Positions 60,971-64,000 of a DNA stretch of 64,000 bases are shown here, one piece after another. Each line of letters starts with the position of its first letter. The first letter of the stretch is position 1. The stretch covers positions 62,001 to 126,000 of the forward strand of contig JACIWT010000001.1 in assembly GCA_014360825.1 (NCBI GenBank), in the 5' to 3' direction. The notes under the pieces are model-generated. The model had not been told where the DNA came from. It did not search any database and saw only the letters and a list, made by a program, of their open reading frames with translations. This DNA is from Chloroflexota bacterium (GTDB taxonomy: Bacteria > Chloroflexota > Anaerolineae > UBA2200 > JACIWT01). The translations under genes were made by a program, and so were the position numbers.

Positions 60971-61794
60971 CCGAGAAGCAGCGCGATCGGGTTATCGTAG
61001 TTATGCCTGCCTACAACGCCGCCAAAACGCTGGAACGCACTTACAACGACATCCCAGCAGGTGTGGTGGACAAGGTTATCTTGGTGGATGATGTGAGCCA
61101 AGATGAAACGGTAGAGATTGCCCAGCGGTTGGGCCTGAAGGTCATCATCCACATTCAGAACAAAGGCTACGGGGGCAATCAGAAAACCTGTTATATTGAA
61201 GCCCTGAAAGATGGCGCTGACATCGTGGTTATGTTGCATCCCGACTACCAGTACGATTCTACCCTCGTGCCCGAACTTATCCGGCCCATTCAGGAGGGCC
61301 GAGCTGATATGGTGTTGGGTTCGCGGCTGTTGGGCGGAGGTACTCTGGCTGGTGGAATGCCCATCTGGAAGTATATATCAAACCGCTTCCTGACCATTGT
61401 GGAGAACCTGGTTTTGGGGCAGCATCTATCCGAATGTCATACTGGCTTTCGTGCCTATAGTCGCCGGATGCTTGAAACGATTCCCTTCTTGCTCAACAGC
61501 GATGACTTCGTCTTTGATACTGAAGTCATTGCTCAGGCGGCGGCATTTGGATTTGCTATCGGTGAGATCGCTGTGCCCACCCGCTACTTTCCCGAGGCGT
61601 CTTCGGTGAATTTCGTGAATAGCGTCATCTACGGCACTAAGACGTTACTCACGATGCTCAAGTACCTGTTGACAAAGTGGGGCATCAAGAAGTATCCGCA
61701 GTTTACCAAGCGTTTGCCGGAGATTATCAGCCGCTACCACCGCGGCGAGATATTGCGGGGGGACGCACGAGGACAGCCGGCCAAGGGGGCTTAA
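60967..61794 (+). CDS. GT2 glycosyltransferase (DPM1-like)
   Basis: 275 residues; ATG 60967 overlaps the previous stop (ATGA) and follows GGGGAGGAG. VVMPAYNAAKTLERTYNDI, VILVDDVSQDETVEIA, VVMLHPDYQYDSTLV (HPDYQ replaces the DXD core), SECHTGFRAYSRRMLE and DDFVFDTEVIAQAA are the family blocks. C-terminal ~70 residues, LLTMLKYLLTKWGIKKYPQ, form a hydrophobic-basic membrane anchor. This is the last gene before a strong terminator. The HPDYQ motif is seen in other polyprenyl-sugar synthases and does not rule out activity. Confidence 0.92.
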   Translation: MTEKQRDRVIVVMPAYNAAKTLERTYNDIPAGVVDKVILVDDVSQDETVEIAQRLGLKVIIHIQNKGYGGNQKTCYIEALKDGADIVVMLHPDYQYDSTLVPELIRPIQEGRADMVLGSRLLGGGTLAGGMPIWKYISNRFLTIVENLVLGQHLSECHTGFRAYSRRMLETIPFLLNSDDFVFDTEVIAQAAAFGFAIGEIAVPTRYFPEASSVNFVNSVIYGTKTLLTMLKYLLTKWGIKKYPQFTKRLPEIISRYHRGEILRGDARGQPAKGA

Positions 61795-61799
61795 AACAG

Positions 61800-61836
61800 G
61801 TACTCCCCGCCGAAAGGTGCGGGGAGTACGTTTATT
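61800..61836 (+). terminator. strong hairpin terminator after the GT2 gene
   Basis: An 11-bp perfect stem GTACTCCCCGC/GCGGGGAGTAC (61800-61810 and 61819-61829), 8-nt loop, then GTTTATT, 6 nt after the stop codon. It probably ends the long co-oriented unit that begins near 23 kb. The following genes continue in the same direction. Confidence 0.75.
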
Positions 61837-61849
61837 GGATCGCTGAGAT

Positions 61850-63481
61850 ATGCAGGCATTGGTTCGCTGGCAAATGGAGCAACACTTTGTTGCGGAGCGC
61901 ATCTTCTTCGCCATCGTCATGGCCGTCGCTGGCATTTTATTATTTGCGGATCTAGACGACCAGTACCTTTGGCAAGACGAGGCAGAAACAGCCGTGCTTT
62001 CCAGGCGTCTGCTGAGTTGTGGGTTGCCACTGGCGAACGACGGACGCAACTTGGTACAGCAAGCGGATGCTCCTTTTGTGGAGTACACGGCGGACTATAT
62101 CTGGATTTACCATTCCTGGCTCCAATATGGCCTGACAGCGCTTTTCTTTGCCCTACTGGGACCCACAACCACGGCTGCGCGGTTGCCCTTTGTTACGGTG
62201 GGCCTGTTGACCATTGTCTTATTCTACCGGCTTAGCACCTGTTGGCTGGAGAACGCGAGGATACCTCGTCTGGCAATGTTGCTGCTCGTTTTCTGCATCC
62301 CATTCATCCTTCATATGCGGCAGTGCCGTTACTATGCTTTGGCAGCACTGTTTACACTGACGACGCTGGATGCTTATCTGCTATTGCCGAGTGGGAAGGC
62401 GTACGCCATGCCCTATTTTGTGCTTTCGGCGATGCTGCTCTATCACAGTCATTATGGTGCCTTCTTTCCAACCATGGGTGCGCTCACGCTGGGCACGCTC
62501 TTTTCGTCCGCACACTGCCGTGAGCGGCGCTTGTTTGTGCCTGCGCTAGTGCTGGTCATCTTAGGCGTACTGCCTTGGGCCATCTTCATGCGTGTCTGGG
62601 CCCGTGGTGCGCCATTTACGTTCGACCGTTTCACGGCACACCTGACGCAGTATTTTGTTTACGTAACGGGCTGGCTTTTCCCACTGTTGCTACTGCTACT
62701 TTTGGCTGGCTGGTATGCCCGCAGCCGAACAGCAGAGGGGCCACTGGATGCGCGAGAGGCTCCCTTGCTGGCTCTGTTTTCCCTGGTGATCGTCGCGAAC
62801 ATCATATTGTTGGCCGCTTTCGCTGTCTACGACTGGGTGTATTTCCGCTACATCGTGCATCTCGTCCCCCTATTGCGGCTGCCGCTTGCTATCACTGTGG
62901 ACAAGATTTACGGCTGGGTAAGACCTCTGGGCATCGTTGTGCTCGTGATGTTGACCACAACCAATGTGTTACACCTCGTGCCTTATGGTTTGCCAAGTTT
63001 CTCGGAGTTGCCGCTCCGCAACGTTTTTCCTACCTCAGTGGCTTGGTGGAACGCTGAGGAGGTTTGGCATAAGACCGGCCAATTTCGCTCTGAGTTATGG
63101 ATGTACGCCCTGGAATTGATACATCCCTATGAGGGACCCATCGAGGGGCTCGTGGCCTATCTTCAGACCCACGCCAAGCCTGGCGACACTGTTCTCGTCA
63201 ACAATGAGGACTTGCCCCTCATGTTTTACACTGATTTAAAGATCATAGGCGGGCTTTCGGCCCATGATGTCACTGGCATTGTTGAGCCCGATTGGGTGAT
63301 TGACCGGCAGTACGGCCATTATCGAGATACACTAGCTAAGATCATCGCCGCAGGACATTACGAGCGTATTGAATTGCCTTACCCTGATATCCATTGGGAG
63401 AACCGTCCACAGCCAGGTTCCCATCACTATCTGACAGCACGCGGTATAGCCAATGTCACCTTGTATCGGCGGATCGAGTGA
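61850..63481 (+). CDS. GT39-like polytopic glycosyltransferase
   Basis: 543 residues, ATG 61850, about 20 nt after the terminator; I see no strong ribosome-binding site. First outer loop: DDQYLWQDEAETAVLSRRLL, then CGLPLANDGRN and YIWIYHSWLQYGLTALFFAL. Later LHMRQCRYYALAALFTLTTL, where RQCRYY is the Q-x-R-Y-Y pattern of this branch. About 11 helices, with a ~110-residue soluble end (YLQTHAKPGDTVLVNNEDLP). Highly similar to the next, truncated gene. Confidence 0.88.
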   Translation: MQALVRWQMEQHFVAERIFFAIVMAVAGILLFADLDDQYLWQDEAETAVLSRRLLSCGLPLANDGRNLVQQADAPFVEYTADYIWIYHSWLQYGLTALFFALLGPTTTAARLPFVTVGLLTIVLFYRLSTCWLENARIPRLAMLLLVFCIPFILHMRQCRYYALAALFTLTTLDAYLLLPSGKAYAMPYFVLSAMLLYHSHYGAFFPTMGALTLGTLFSSAHCRERRLFVPALVLVILGVLPWAIFMRVWARGAPFTFDRFTAHLTQYFVYVTGWLFPLLLLLLLAGWYARSRTAEGPLDAREAPLLALFSLVIVANIILLAAFAVYDWVYFRYIVHLVPLLRLPLAITVDKIYGWVRPLGIVVLVMLTTTNVLHLVPYGLPSFSELPLRNVFPTSVAWWNAEEVWHKTGQFRSELWMYALELIHPYEGPIEGLVAYLQTHAKPGDTVLVNNEDLPLMFYTDLKIIGGLSAHDVTGIVEPDWVIDRQYGHYRDTLAKIIAAGHYERIELPYPDIHWENRPQPGSHHYLTARGIANVTLYRRIE

Positions 63482-64000
63482 AGATCCCTGTGGAAGCGAT
63501 TAGCAAGACTACAGCCCAGATGGGAAAAACAAACAGGTTAGCGCCTTGGCTACTACTGCTTTTGGCGGCAGTGTTGTTTTTTGCCAACCTGGATAATCAG
63601 TACCTGTGGCAGGACGAAGCCGAGACCGCGCTCCTGGCGCGGCGCATTCTGAACTATGGGTTGCCGTTAGCATTTGATGGGCGCAATATGATCAACCAGT
63701 ATCCCACTCGTACGGAACTGCAATTCAATGCCGATTATATTTGGATCTATCATCCCTGGCTCCCACATTACCTGACGGCGTTGTCTTTTTTCCTTTTCCC
63801 ACCTGGCACCCTGTCGGCCAGGCTTCCTGTGGTATTGGCCAGTCTCATTAGTGTTCTGATCTTCTATCAGTCCTGCCGCCACCATCTGGGCGGAGATCGG
63901 TTAGCGACCATAGCCACGGTATTGCTTCTCAGCATTGTGCCGTTGGTCATCCATTTGCGGCAGGCCAAATACTTTGGCTGGACGGTCCTCTTCACCATTC
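63478..64000 (+). CDS. GT39-like polytopic glycosyltransferase, 5' part (runs off the window)
   Basis: Frame open from GTG 63478, overlapping the previous stop (GTGA), to the right edge; about 174 residues visible. It has the same blocks as its neighbour, in order: DNQYLWQDEAETALLARRIL, YGLPLAFDGRN, YIWIYHPWLPHYLTAL, PLVIHLRQAKYFGWTVLF. So it is a tandem duplicate, with RQAKYF replacing RQCRYY. An ATG at 63520 (MGKTNRLAPW) is an alternative start. Confidence 0.85.
   Translation, partial: MKIPVEAISKTTAQMGKTNRLAPWLLLLLAAVLFFANLDNQYLWQDEAETALLARRILNYGLPLAFDGRNMINQYPTRTELQFNADYIWIYHPWLPHYLTALSFFLFPPGTLSARLPVVLASLISVLIFYQSCRHHLGGDRLATIATVLLLSIVPLVIHLRQAKYFGWTVLFTI

Overview
The window looks like a piece of an Anaerolineae-type Chloroflexota chromosome (inference). 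Points for this are the four-subunit pyruvate-type ferredoxin oxidoreductase, a TPR protein with a Thr/Pro-rich tail, a giant Ig-like exported protein, moderate GC, frequent GTG/TTG starts and a very long run of membrane glycosyltransferases. There are no rRNA or tRNA genes and no CRISPR array.

Layout. 1-2.9 kb: the tail of a P-loop kinase, an alpha/beta hydrolase, then (minus strand) upp and a WecA/TagO-like phosphoglycosyl transferase that would start lipid-linked glycans. 2.95-7.6 kb: a minus-strand porG-porD-porA-porB operon with a textbook promoter, a possible attenuating leader and a clear terminator, preceded by a DksA/TraR-like zinc-finger gene and apt. 7.7-8.5 kb: a decayed IS481-type transposase. 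8.6-11.7 kb: a small coiled-coil protein, a nitroreductase and two GT2 glycosyltransferases. A promoter with a perfect LexA-type box filling its spacer sits between the two GT2 genes. 11.9-22.3 kb: an OmpR-type response regulator, a ~1,490-residue multi-Ig exported protein, a membrane TPR protein, an exported six-Asp-box propeller and a hybrid sensor histidine kinase. This block may be a sensory/cell-surface module. 22.5 kb: an IS630-type N-terminal fragment.

23-64 kb: one co-oriented, tightly packed block, with most junctions overlapping by about 4 nt, dedicated to glycan or glycolipid assembly. It holds 15 polytopic GT-C/GT39-like or related membrane proteins. Five of these are tandem paralogues of ~600 residues, with one methyltransferase gene among them. 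It also holds 7 GT2 enzymes (one fused to a methyltransferase), 3 radical SAM enzymes, 2 stand-alone methyltransferases, a WecE-like sugar aminotransferase, an SDR epimerase/dehydratase-like protein with an unusual active site, a polysaccharide deacetylase of the exosortase-locus type, two tandem left-handed beta-helix transferases and an SMR/ArnE-like small carrier. No Wzx or Wzy was recognised.

A plausible overall reading (inference) is as follows. Cytoplasmic GT2 enzymes charge polyprenyl phosphate with sugars. SMR- or GT-C-type membrane proteins move the sugars and transfer them outside the membrane. The aminotransferase, epimerase, methyltransferases, acyltransferases and deacetylase decorate the sugars. 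The radical SAM proteins act on a lipid or sugar not identifiable here. The last gene runs off the right edge.
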